Assembly: GCA_023402915.1 (NCBI GenBank)
Contig: JAEYFO010000024.1
Location: forward strand, 1 to 7,728
Length of the DNA stretch: 7,728 bases
Direction: 5' to 3'
Source: Bacillota bacterium
GTDB taxonomy: Bacteria > Bacillota > Clostridia > Christensenellales > CALWSW01
This document shows, piece by piece, positions 1 through 7,200 of the stretch. A model generated the notes under the pieces. It had not been told where the DNA came from and did not search any database. It saw nothing but the letters and a program-made list of their open reading frames with translations. The stretch's first letter is position 1; each line of letters starts with the position of its first letter. The position numbers and the translations under genes were made by a program.

Positions 1-67
1 CCCCTGGCGTTCCCCCTGAAGGAATCCTGTCATTTCCCCTTGACGGACGGGAAGAGCAGAGCTTTTG

Positions 68-76
68 TGATATATG
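68..76 (+). promoter_or_regulatory. Possible extended -10 promoter of the CapA-like gene
   Basis: TG at 68-69, one base, then TATATG at 71-76 resembles an extended -10 element (TGnTATAAT, 4 of 6 in the hexamer). A TTGACG at 40-45 is a good -35 word but lies 25 bases away, too far to pair with it. Transcription would start near 83 and leave a leader of about 105 bases. Nothing else in bases 1-187 is recognisable as a gene. This is a weak motif call only. Confidence 0.3.
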
Positions 77-170
77 GGAGAAATTGTTGATTTTTCGGGG
101 AAAGAAGGATTTCCTGCGAAACGGAACATTTTTTTGCCGCAAAAAGCGTCCCCGATTGATAGATTTCGAA

Positions 171-179
171 GGAAGGGGG
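171..179 (+). promoter_or_regulatory. Ribosome binding site setting the CapA-like start
   Basis: GGAAGGGGG lies eight bases before the ATG at 188 and is a strong Shine-Dalgarno sequence. The in-frame ATG at 74 has no comparable site. It would also add 38 residues in front of an otherwise normal signal sequence, so 188 is the preferred start. Confidence 0.75.
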
Positions 180-187
180 TTCTTTTC

Positions 188-1456
188 ATGAATCGAAAAC
201 TGCTGTTGCGCGCTGGACTGCTGCTGGCCGCCGTGGCGTGCGCCGTCGCTGCACTGGCCGCGGGCGGAAGCGGAAAACCCGCAGAAAAAACCGAACCGGC
301 CGGACAGGCAGTGCTTGCCGCGCCCCTCGCCGTCCGGGCGGAGGAAGTGCCGCGTCCGTCCCCTGCGGCGGGCGCGGCCACGCCCGAACCAACGCCGCAG
401 CCTACGCCTGAACCAACGCCTGCGGCGCCCATCCGCATCAACGTGCGCGTCGTGGGCGATCTGATGGTGCATGAAGCGCAGCAGATCTCCGCAAAAACGG
501 CGGACGGTTACGATTTTTCGGAGTATTTTGCCGCCATCAAACCGGAGCTTTCCTGCGCCGACCTGACCGTCGGCAACCTTGAAACCCCTGTCACCGGCGG
601 AAAGCCTTCCGGCTACCCCCGCTTCAACGCGCCGCAGGAATTTCTCGATACCCTGCTCGACGCCGGGTTCGACTGCGTGAGCCTTGCCAATAACCATATG
701 CTCGACCGGGGCGCAGCAGGCGTGCGCGCAACGGTCAAAACCCTCGAAGAAAAGGGCCTGACCTTTTTCGGCGCTTCTGCGGAACGGGGCGAGCCAAAGC
801 AGCGCATCGTGGATGTGAACGGCGTAAAGGTGGCGCTCCTGGGCTTCACGGAACAGACCAACGGCCATAAAGATACCGACGGCCAGATCCGTTTTTTGAC
901 GGAGAAGAACATTCAGGCCGACGTGGAGGCCGCCCGGGACGCGGGCGCGGACGTGATCCTCGCATTCCCCCATTGGGGCGTGGAATATCATGAAGGCGTG
1001 CATCCTTCCCAAACCCGCTGGGCGAAAAAGCTGGCGGCTGCGGGCGTGGACGCCATCCTCGGATCCCATCCCCACGTGCTCGAACCCATTGGCCGGGTCG
1101 AAGGGAAAGAGGGGAAAACGATCCCCGTGGCCTATTCGCTGGGCAACTTTATTTCCAACCAGCAGAAAGATCCTACCTATACCGGCGTGATCCTGTCGCT
1201 GACCATCGAAAAGGATCCGAACACCGGCAAAACCGCCGTCACGGCGGTGGAATATCTGCCCACGTTCGTCTATAAATCCAGCGGCAAGGCAAAATACCGT
1301 TATGAAGTGCTGCCGCTGAGCGAAGCGGCCCTCGAGCATCCGCCCGAAGGCATGAACAGTTCCGCAAAGCGGAAGATGAACAAGGCCTGGGCCTATGCGA
1401 AAAAAATTCTTTCCGGCGAAACAGCGGCGCTTCTTTCGCCTGCGCTGCGGGAATAA
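188..1456 (+). CDS. CapA-family protein (PGA_cap, metallophosphoesterase-like fold), exported
   Basis: A 422-residue protein. Residues 1-4 are basic (MNRK) and about 5-26 are hydrophobic, giving a signal peptide or signal anchor; there is no clear lipobox (AVAC at 15-18 is a poor match). A low-complexity linker follows, with TPEPTPQPTPEPTP at 65-78. The catalytic-type domain starts near 83 and shows the family motifs: GD at 90-91, NLE at 130-132, the strongly conserved ANNH at 167-170, HWG at 262-264, GSHPH at 292-296 and SLGNF at 317-321. These are the metal- and phosphate-binding positions of calcineurin-like folds, and the protein should act outside the membrane. CapA/PgsA is named for polyglutamate capsule synthesis in Bacillus. 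Most clostridial members are stand-alone proteins of unproven function, and no capB, capC or capD is seen here, so a capsule role is not supported. A cell-wall or envelope phosphoesterase is an equally fair guess. Family assignment is secure; the substrate is unknown. Confidence 0.9.
   Translation: MNRKLLLRAGLLLAAVACAVAALAAGGSGKPAEKTEPAGQAVLAAPLAVRAEEVPRPSPAAGAATPEPTPQPTPEPTPAAPIRINVRVVGDLMVHEAQQISAKTADGYDFSEYFAAIKPELSCADLTVGNLETPVTGGKPSGYPRFNAPQEFLDTLLDAGFDCVSLANNHMLDRGAAGVRATVKTLEEKGLTFFGASAERGEPKQRIVDVNGVKVALLGFTEQTNGHKDTDGQIRFLTEKNIQADVEAARDAGADVILAFPHWGVEYHEGVHPSQTRWAKKLAAAGVDAILGSHPHVLEPIGRVEGKEGKTIPVAYSLGNFISNQQKDPTYTGVILSLTIEKDPNTGKTAVTAVEYLPTFVYKSSGKAKYRYEVLPLSEAALEHPPEGMNSSAKRKMNKAWAYAKKILSGETAALLSPALRE
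380..420 (+). repeat. 24-base tandem repeat coding the Thr-Pro-Glu linker
   Basis: The 17-base word at 380-396 recurs at 404-420 with one mismatch (C to T at its sixth base), a period of 24 bases or eight codons. It encodes TPEPTP twice, separated by QP. Such linkers space an extracytoplasmic domain away from the membrane, and the repeat is a candidate for length variation between strains. Confidence 0.7.
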
Positions 1457-1463
1457 CAGCAAA

Positions 1464-1484
1464 CAGCCCCTTTGGCCGGGGCTG
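1464..1484 (+). terminator. Stem-loop after the CapA-like gene (no U-tract)
   Basis: CAGCCCC (1464-1470) pairs perfectly with GGGGCTG (1478-1484) over a seven-base loop, starting seven bases after the stop codon. The bases that follow are A-rich rather than T-rich, so it is not a classical intrinsic terminator on the + strand. It may be a weak terminator, an mRNA 3'-end stabiliser or a processing site between this gene and pyk. Confidence 0.35.
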
Positions 1485-1500
1485 AAACAAAAAATATACA
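1472..1500 (+). promoter_or_regulatory. Possible pyk promoter
   Basis: TTGGCC (1472-1477), 17 bases, TATACA (1495-1500): each hexamer matches consensus at four of six positions. The -35 word lies in the loop and right arm of the preceding hairpin. Transcription would start near 1507, about 40 bases before pyk. The alternative is read-through from the CapA-like gene, since the 92-base gap contains no strong terminator. Confidence 0.3.
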
Positions 1501-1537
1501 TACAACGAAATTTTGGAATCTTTGAGACAGAGAACTG

Positions 1538-1543
1538 AAAGGA
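1538..1543 (+). promoter_or_regulatory. Ribosome binding site of pyk
   Basis: AAAGGA ends five bases before the ATG at 1549. Translation from 1549 begins MRKTKIICTLGP, the usual pyruvate kinase N-terminus. The earlier in-frame ATG at 1513 would add 12 residues not expected in the family and has no ribosome site. Confidence 0.7.
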
Positions 1544-1548
1544 CGATC

Positions 1549-3288
1549 ATGAGAAAGACAAAAATCATCTGCACACTGGGGCCTGCGACGGACAACGAGC
1601 AGATCATGCGCCAGCTGATCGAAAGCGGCATGGACGTGGCGCGTTTCAATTTCTCCCACGGGGATCACGCCATTCACGGCCAGCGGTTCGACATGCTTGA
1701 AAAGCTGCGCAAGGAGCTGGACAAGCCCGTCGCCGCCATGCTGGACACCCGCGGCCCGGAAGTGCGTACCGGTAAATTCGAAAACGACCGTGCCGAGCTG
1801 AAAAGGGGCGGCACCTTCACCCTGACGACCCGGGATATTTTGGGCAACAACGACATCGTTTCGGTCAACTTCCCCGGCCTGCCAGGGGACCTCCATCCCG
1901 GCGCCCGCGTGCTGCTCGACGACGGCCTGATCGAATTGACGGTCGATTCCATCGACGGGCAGGACATCCATTGCACCGTGGTCAACGGCGGTTCCATCCG
2001 CTCCACCCGCGGCGTGAACGTGCCGGGTATTTCACTTTCCCTTCCCTATTTGAGCGAGCAGGACAAAAACGACATTCTTTTCGGCGTCGAAAAGGGCTTT
2101 GACTTCATCGCCGCGTCCTTCGTGCGCTGCGCCGACGATATCCGCCAGATTCGCCGCTTGCTTGCTTCGAAGCACTGCAACACCATCAACATCATCGCCA
2201 AGATCGAAAGCACCGACGGCGTGGAGAACATCGACGATATTCTCGCCGTGTCGGACGGCATCATGATCGCCCGCGGCGATATGGGCGTGGAAATCCCCTT
2301 TGAAGAGGTGCCTGTCATTCAAAAGCTCCTCATCAAAAAGACCTACAATTCCGAAAAGCAGGTCATCACCGCCACGCAGATGCTCGATTCCATGATGAAG
2401 CATCCCCGTCCCACCCGCGCCGAAGCCACGGACGTGGCCAACGCCATCTACGACGGCACCAGCGCCATCATGCTCTCCGGCGAGACGGCGGCGGGCGATT
2501 ATCCCATCGAGTCCGTCAAGACCATGGCGAAGATCGCCGAGCGCGCCGAGCGGGACATCAACTACGGCCAGCGCTTCAAGAGCCGCACCACCATGGACAG
2601 CATCAACGTCACGAACGCCATCGCGCACGCCACCTGCACCACGGCGCACGACCTGAACGCCGCCGCCATCATCACCGTCACCAAGTCCGGCAAGACCGCC
2701 CGGCTCATCTCGAAGTTCCGCCCGGCGATCCCCATCGTGGCCTGCTCCCCCGAAGAGGGCGTGTGCCGCCAGCTGAACATGTCCTGGGGCGTGATCCCGC
2801 TCCACATCGAGGAAAAGACCAACACCGACGAGCTGTTCAGCGATGCGGTCGCCCTGTCTCAAAAGACCGGCCTGGTCCACAGCGGCGATCTGGTGGTCAT
2901 CACGGCGGGCGTGCCGCTGGGCATTTCCGGCACGACGAACATGATGCAGGTGCATATGGTCGGAAACATCCTCGTGTCCGGCACGGGCAGCAAAAGCGGC
3001 TCCGTGACGGCGAACCTGTGCGTCTGCCGGACGGTGGAGGAGGCCGAGCATCTGCTCCAGCCGGGCGACATCCTCGTCGTGCCCGAAACGACGAAGGAGA
3101 TGATCCCGCTGCTGCGGATGGTGTCCGGCATCATCACGGAAAGCGCCGATGAAAACGAAAAGGCCATCGTGGCCGGGGCGGCGCTGGGCCTTCCCGTGCT
3201 CACCGGCGCGGTGGGCGCGACCCACGTGCTCAAGGCCGGAACGACCGTCACGCTCGACAGCGACAGCGGCCGGGTCACGCCCCAGTAA
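1549..3288 (+). CDS. pyk: Pyruvate kinase with C-terminal PEP-utiliser-like extension (EC 2.7.1.40)
   Basis: A 579-residue cytosolic glycolytic enzyme that converts phosphoenolpyruvate and ADP to pyruvate and ATP. The TIM-barrel domain carries R32, N34 and S36 (ARFNFSHG), the DTRGPEVRT motif at 66-74, the signature IIAKIESTDGV with catalytic Lys218 and metal ligands Glu220 and Asp244 (ARGDMGVE), and TATQML at 274-279. The B domain covers roughly 70-165 and the C domain about 350-473. Residues about 480-579 form the extra C-terminal domain typical of Bacillus and clostridial enzymes, which are about 585 residues long against about 470 elsewhere. In that domain the usual TSH phosphohistidine motif reads Asn536-Glu537-Lys538, so it cannot be a working phosphohistidine site. 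Glu71, with Thr67, Arg68 and Thr74 around it, matches the pattern of K+-dependent enzymes (rabbit Glu117). The gene is probably expressed alone or with the upstream gene and ends at a strong terminator. Identity is very secure. Confidence 0.97.
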   Translation: MRKTKIICTLGPATDNEQIMRQLIESGMDVARFNFSHGDHAIHGQRFDMLEKLRKELDKPVAAMLDTRGPEVRTGKFENDRAELKRGGTFTLTTRDILGNNDIVSVNFPGLPGDLHPGARVLLDDGLIELTVDSIDGQDIHCTVVNGGSIRSTRGVNVPGISLSLPYLSEQDKNDILFGVEKGFDFIAASFVRCADDIRQIRRLLASKHCNTINIIAKIESTDGVENIDDILAVSDGIMIARGDMGVEIPFEEVPVIQKLLIKKTYNSEKQVITATQMLDSMMKHPRPTRAEATDVANAIYDGTSAIMLSGETAAGDYPIESVKTMAKIAERAERDINYGQRFKSRTTMDSINVTNAIAHATCTTAHDLNAAAIITVTKSGKTARLISKFRPAIPIVACSPEEGVCRQLNMSWGVIPLHIEEKTNTDELFSDAVALSQKTGLVHSGDLVVITAGVPLGISGTTNMMQVHMVGNILVSGTGSKSGSVTANLCVCRTVEEAEHLLQPGDILVVPETTKEMIPLLRMVSGIITESADENEKAIVAGAALGLPVLTGAVGATHVLKAGTTVTLDSDSGRVTPQ

Positions 3289-3301
3289 AATCAAAATTAA
3301 C

Positions 3302-3343
3302 AGCGCTGCGCTCTTTCAAAAACAGAGGGCGCGGCGCTTTTTT
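3302..3343 (+). terminator. Intrinsic terminator of pyk
   Basis: A 13-pair GC-rich stem (3302-3314 with 3326-3338, including two G-T pairs) closes an 11-base loop and runs directly into six T (3338-3343). A second T-run follows at 3351-3355. It begins 14 bases after the pyk stop codon. The remaining gap up to 3460 shows only short inverted repeats (for example CCGTTT 3393-3398 with AAACGG 3407-3412) and no gene. Confidence 0.9.
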
Positions 3344-3460
3344 CTGTTGAATTTTTGAAAAGCGGCGCAATTTCTCCCTCCGGGTCTCGACCCCGTTTGC
3401 GGGAAAAAACGGCGGAGCGCGGCAAAAAGTGGAAAGAATGTGGGATTTGAACGGAAGGGA

Positions 3461-3488
3461 TTGACGGGGTTTCTCGCTGCGATATAAT
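3461..3488 (+). promoter_or_regulatory. Near-consensus sigma-70/sigma-A promoter of the ABC operon
   Basis: TTGACG (3461-3466), 16 bases, TATAAT (3483-3488). The -10 hexamer is perfect and the -35 matches five of six. Transcription should start near 3495, giving a leader of about 36 bases. Just upstream, GGGATTTGAACGG (3442-3454) imperfectly repeats the GGGATTGACGG (3457-3467) that contains the -35. Confidence 0.85.
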
Positions 3489-3490
3489 GA

Positions 3491-3517
3491 AAACAAATGT
3501 TTAAATTATTTGAATTT
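3491..3517 (+). promoter_or_regulatory. AT-rich inverted repeats at the start site, possible operator
   Basis: AAACAAATGTTT (3491-3502) is a perfect 5+5 inverted repeat with a two-base centre lying on the predicted transcription start. AAATT (3503-3507) and AATTT (3513-3517) form a second, with a five-base spacer, and CAAAT (3494-3498) with ATTTG (3508-3512) a third. This is a position where a repressor could block a strong promoter. No regulator gene is present in the window. AT-rich leaders produce such repeats by chance, so confidence is low. Confidence 0.35.
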
Positions 3518-3518
3518 C

Positions 3519-3523
3519 GGAGG
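3519..3523 (+). promoter_or_regulatory. Ribosome binding site setting the ATPase start
   Basis: GGAGG lies seven bases before the ATG at 3531. The alternative in-frame TTG at 3510 would place this site inside the coding region and has no site of its own, so 3531 is the start. Confidence 0.85.
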
Positions 3524-3530
3524 AGCCAGC

Positions 3531-4235
3531 ATGGATGAACTGATTCGTTTTGAAGGCGGTTCAAAAATATACCGCACGGGCGAAGTGACCATTCCCGCCG
3601 TCAACGAGGTGAGCTTTTCCATCCCGCGGGGGAGCTTTACGGTGATCGTCGGGCCGTCCGGCGCGGGAAAAACCACCATTTTGAACATCCTTGGCGGCAT
3701 GGACAGCTGCACCAGCGGCCATATCTACGTCGACGGCAGGGACATCAGCGCCATGAAGGGCAGGCAGCTCACCGCCTACCGGCGCTATGACGTGGGCTTT
3801 GTGTTCCAGTTTTATAACCTGGTGCAAAACCTGACGGCGCTGGAAAACGTGGAACTGGCCGCGCAGATCTGCAAAAACCCCATGGAAGCGGCGGAAGTGC
3901 TCAAGGAAGTGGGGCTGGGCGAGCGGATGAAGAACTTCCCCGCGCAGCTTTCCGGCGGCGAGCAGCAGCGCGTCGCCATTGCCCGCGCGCTGGCCAAGCG
4001 CCCCAAGCTGCTGCTGTGCGATGAACCCACCGGCGCGCTGGACTACAACACCGGCAAGGCCATTTTGAAGCTCCTTCAGGATACCTGCCGCAAAGACGGC
4101 ATGACCGTTATCGTCATCACGCATAACTCCGCCCTGACCGCCATGGCCGATCAGGTCATCCACGTGCGCAACGGCGCGGTGACTTCCATCGAGCATAACG
4201 AGCATCCGACCCCTGTGGAAAGGATCGAGTGGTAG
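3531..4235 (+). CDS. ABC transporter ATP-binding protein, MacB/LolD type
   Basis: A 234-residue cytoplasmic ATPase, normal length for the family, with every functional motif intact: Walker [10 protein letters not shown] (41-49), Q-loop Gln93 in FVFQFYNL, signature LSGGEQQR (140-147), Walker B LLLCDE (160-165) with catalytic Glu165, D-loop GALD (168-171) and switch His198 (THN). The sequence around the Q-loop and the GALDYNTG after Walker B are typical of ATPases that serve FtsX-like permeases (MacB, LolD, FtsE, BceA relatives). The protein would act as a dimer under the permease encoded one base downstream. In this superfamily ATP binding and hydrolysis usually drive extracytoplasmic conformational change rather than classic import. 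No two-component system is adjacent, so a BceAB-type antibiotic-sensing role is not indicated. The family is certain; the substrate or partner is unknown. Confidence 0.96.
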   Translation: MDELIRFEGGSKIYRTGEVTIPAVNEVSFSIPRGSFTVIVGPSGAGKTTILNILGGMDSCTSGHIYVDGRDISAMKGRQLTAYRRYDVGFVFQFYNLVQNLTALENVELAAQICKNPMEAAEVLKEVGLGERMKNFPAQLSGGEQQRVAIARALAKRPKLLLCDEPTGALDYNTGKAILKLLQDTCRKDGMTVIVITHNSALTAMADQVIHVRNGAVTSIEHNEHPTPVERIEW

Positions 4236-4236
4236 C

Positions 4237-7200
4237 ATGAAGGCACTTTGGAAAGACATTTTCCGCACGATCCGGCGGACGTGGACGCGGTTTCTGGCCA
4301 TTTTTGCCATCGTCACGCTGAGCGTGGGCTTTTTGGCGGGGCTTTCGGCCTCTGCGCCGGACATGAAGGAGACGGCGGACGACTACTATGACCGGACGAA
4401 CCTGATGAACGTGCGCGTCCAGTCCACCCTTGGCCTGACGGACGAGGACGTTTCGGCCATCGAAGCGGTGGAGGGCGTGGCGCTGGCCTATCCCTACTGG
4501 GCGCTGGACGTCATGGCGGACGGGCCGGCGGGCGAGCAGGTGGTCCATCTGATGACCCTGCCCCAGGAAGCCATCAACACCCCGGAGCTGACCGAGGGCC
4601 GCTGGCCGCAGGCGGCGGACGAGATCGTTCTCGACGCGTCGAAGCACGCTTCCACGGCGGCACTGGGCGAAAAGGTCACCCTGGGCGAAAAGAACGACGC
4701 GGACACGCTCGATCGCCTGACCGTGCGGGAATTTACCGTGGTGGGCTACGCCACTTCGTCGCAGTACGTCAATTTTGAGCGGGGCAGCAGCTCCATTGGC
4801 GACGGAAAGATCCGCTATTACGGCTACGTCCTGCCCGAAGTGTTCGATATGGAGTTTTACACCAATATCGACATTCTGCTCGACGGGGCGGAGGCGCTCA
4901 ATTCCTACAGCACAGCCAATGACGATCTGGCGGACAGCGCCATTTCGCGGCTGGAGGCCATTGCTCCCGCGCGGGAGCAGGCGCGCTACGATCAGATCAT
5001 GTCCGACGCAAAGCAGGAGCTTGCCGACGCGCAGGCCGAGCTGGACGAAAAATCGCAGGAAGCGGAAGAAAAGCTCGCTGACGCGGCGCAGAAGATCGAG
5101 GACGCGAAAGCGGACATTGCCGACGGCGAGCAGCAGCTTGCAGACGGCAAAAAAGAGCTGGAAAAAGGCGAAAAGGAATACGCCGACCAGAAAAAGAAGT
5201 TCGATCAGGGCATTGCGGACGGAAAGAAGCAGCTCGAAGAGAGCCAAAAGCAGCTGGACGAAAACAAGCAGCAGCTCGAAACGCAGGAAGCGGCGCTTGC
5301 GGAAAGCGAGCAGCAGCTGGAAGCGCTCAACGGACAGATCGCCCAGCTGATCGCCGCCGGACAGAGCGAACAGGCCGCGGCGCTGCAGGCGCAGGCCGAC
5401 AGCGCCGGCGCCCAGCTTGCCGCCGGAAAGCAGCAGCTCGAAGAGGGCAAGGCGCAGCTGGAAGCGGCGCAGCAGCAGATCGACGACGGCTGGACGAGCT
5501 GGAACACCCAGAAAACCGAAGGCGAAAAAGCCCTCAAAAAGGCGCGCAAACAGCTGGACGACGGCCGGCAGGAGCTTTCCGACGCGCAGCAGAAAATCGA
5601 CGACGGAAAGCAGCAGCTCGAAGAGGGCGAAGCCGAATACAACGACAAAAAGCAGGAAGCCGACGAAAAGATCGCCGACGCGCAGCGGCAGATCGACGAC
5701 GCGCAAAAAGAGCTGGACGACCTTGAAATGCCCGAATGGTACGTCAAGGGGCGGGAAGTGCTGCCGGGCAACTCGGATTTTTCCGACGACGCGGACCGGG
5801 TCAGCGCCGTGGCGCAGGTGTTTCCGGTGTTCTTCTTCCTGGTGGCGGCGCTGGTCTGCCTCACGACCATGACCCGCATGGTGGAAGAGCAGCGAACGCA
5901 GATCGGCACGCTCAAGGCGCTGGGCTTTGACCGGCGGCAGATCGCCGTAAAATACCTCTTCTACGCGCTGACGGCGGCGGTGCTGGGCTGCGTCGTGGGG
6001 CTTTCGGTGGGCTTTGTGCTCTTCCCGACGGTGATCTTCAAGGCCTACGGCATTCTTTACGTCATGCCGGATGTGATCGCGCCCTTCCGCTGGGATACGG
6101 CGCTGCTGTGCGGCGTGCCCGCCGTTCTGGTATGCGCGGTGGCGGCCTGGTCGGCCTGTTCCCGGGCGCTGCGGGAAGTGCCCGCCCAGCTGATGCGTCC
6201 CAAAGCCCCCAAGGCGGGAAAGCGCATTTTCCTCGAAAAGATCCCCTTCCTCTGGAAGCGTATGCGCTTCACCAGCAAGGTCACGGCGCGCAATCTCTTC
6301 CGCTATAAGAAGCGGTTCTTCATGACGGTGCTGGGCATCGCCGGCTGCACGGCGCTGCTTTTGACGGGCTTTGGCCTGAAAAACTCCATCGCAAGGATGA
6401 TCCCGCTGCAATTTGACGACATTTTCCACTATGACGCGGTGGTCGTTTTGCCGGACGACGCTTCCGATGAGGTGCGGGGGGACGTCAACGCCGCGCTGGA
6501 CACCAACGGCAGCGACAGGCTCTTCGCCGCGCAGCGCACGGTGGACGTCGTCCGCGGCAAGGAGCAGATGACGTCGGTGTATCTGCTCGTGCCGGAAAGC
6601 GCGGAGGAGTTCCGGTCCATGGTCAGCCTGCGGGAGAGAAAGGGCGGAGCGCCCCTGACGCTGACGGACGAAGGCGTGATCCTGACGGAAAAGATGGCCT
6701 CGAAGCTGTCGGTCTCCGCGGGCGAGAGCATCACCATCGACGACGGCGACCGCCGTGTGCAGGCCAAAGTGCTGGGCGTGACGGAAAATTACGTCTATCA
6801 CTACGTCTATATGACCCCGGCGCTGTATGAGTCGCTCTATGGAAAAGCGCCGGACATGAGCTATATCTACGCCGATCTGGACGATGATTCCGAGCAGGCG
6901 CGGGACGCGCTTTCGGAAAAGCTGATCTCCGCCGACGCGCTGGGCGTGAGCTTTGTCACGGGGCTGAAGGAAGGCTTTGGCGACATGATCAAGAGCCTGG
7001 ACGCCATCGTGCTGATCCTGATCGTGTGCGCGTCGCTGCTGGCGTTCGTGGTGCTCTATAACCTGACAAACATCAACATCAACGAGCGGCTGCGCGAGAT
7101 CGCCACCATCAAGGTGCTGGGCTTCTTCGACAACGAAGTCTCCGCCTATGTCTATCGGGAAAATGTCGCCCTGACGCTCATCGGCACGGCGGCCGGTCTG

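Noticed and set aside
74..187. Longer start of the CapA-like protein at ATG 74
   Set aside because: It has no ribosome site and would bury the signal sequence behind 38 residues; ATG 188 has a strong site at ideal spacing.
3..191. Frame open from the window edge to a TGA overlapping the CapA-like ATG (ATGA), possible tail of an upstream gene
   Set aside because: Codon choice is unlike the GC-rich third positions of the real genes, the translation resembles no known C-terminus, and the stretch contains AT-rich promoter-like sequence. A real upstream gene end cannot be fully excluded without more sequence.
229..241. Lipoprotein lipobox in the CapA-like signal (AVAC at residues 15-18)
   Set aside because: The -3 position is Ala rather than Leu/Val/Ile, and the hydrophobic stretch continues past the Cys, so a plain signal peptide or anchor fits better.
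2032..3294. Open frame of 420 codons on the minus strand opposite pyk
   Set aside because: Same shadow effect: the product is Gly/His/Ala/Asp-rich with no recognisable domain, and the sense strand encodes a complete pyruvate kinase.
3510..3530. TTG start for the ABC ATPase
   Set aside because: The GGAGG site at 3519-3523 serves ATG 3531, and the seven extra residues simply translate the ribosome site region.
5221..5628. Repeat array that might suggest CRISPR or satellite DNA
   Set aside because: Copies are in frame within a continuous coiled-coil reading frame, spacing is not spacer-like, and there are only two exact copies.
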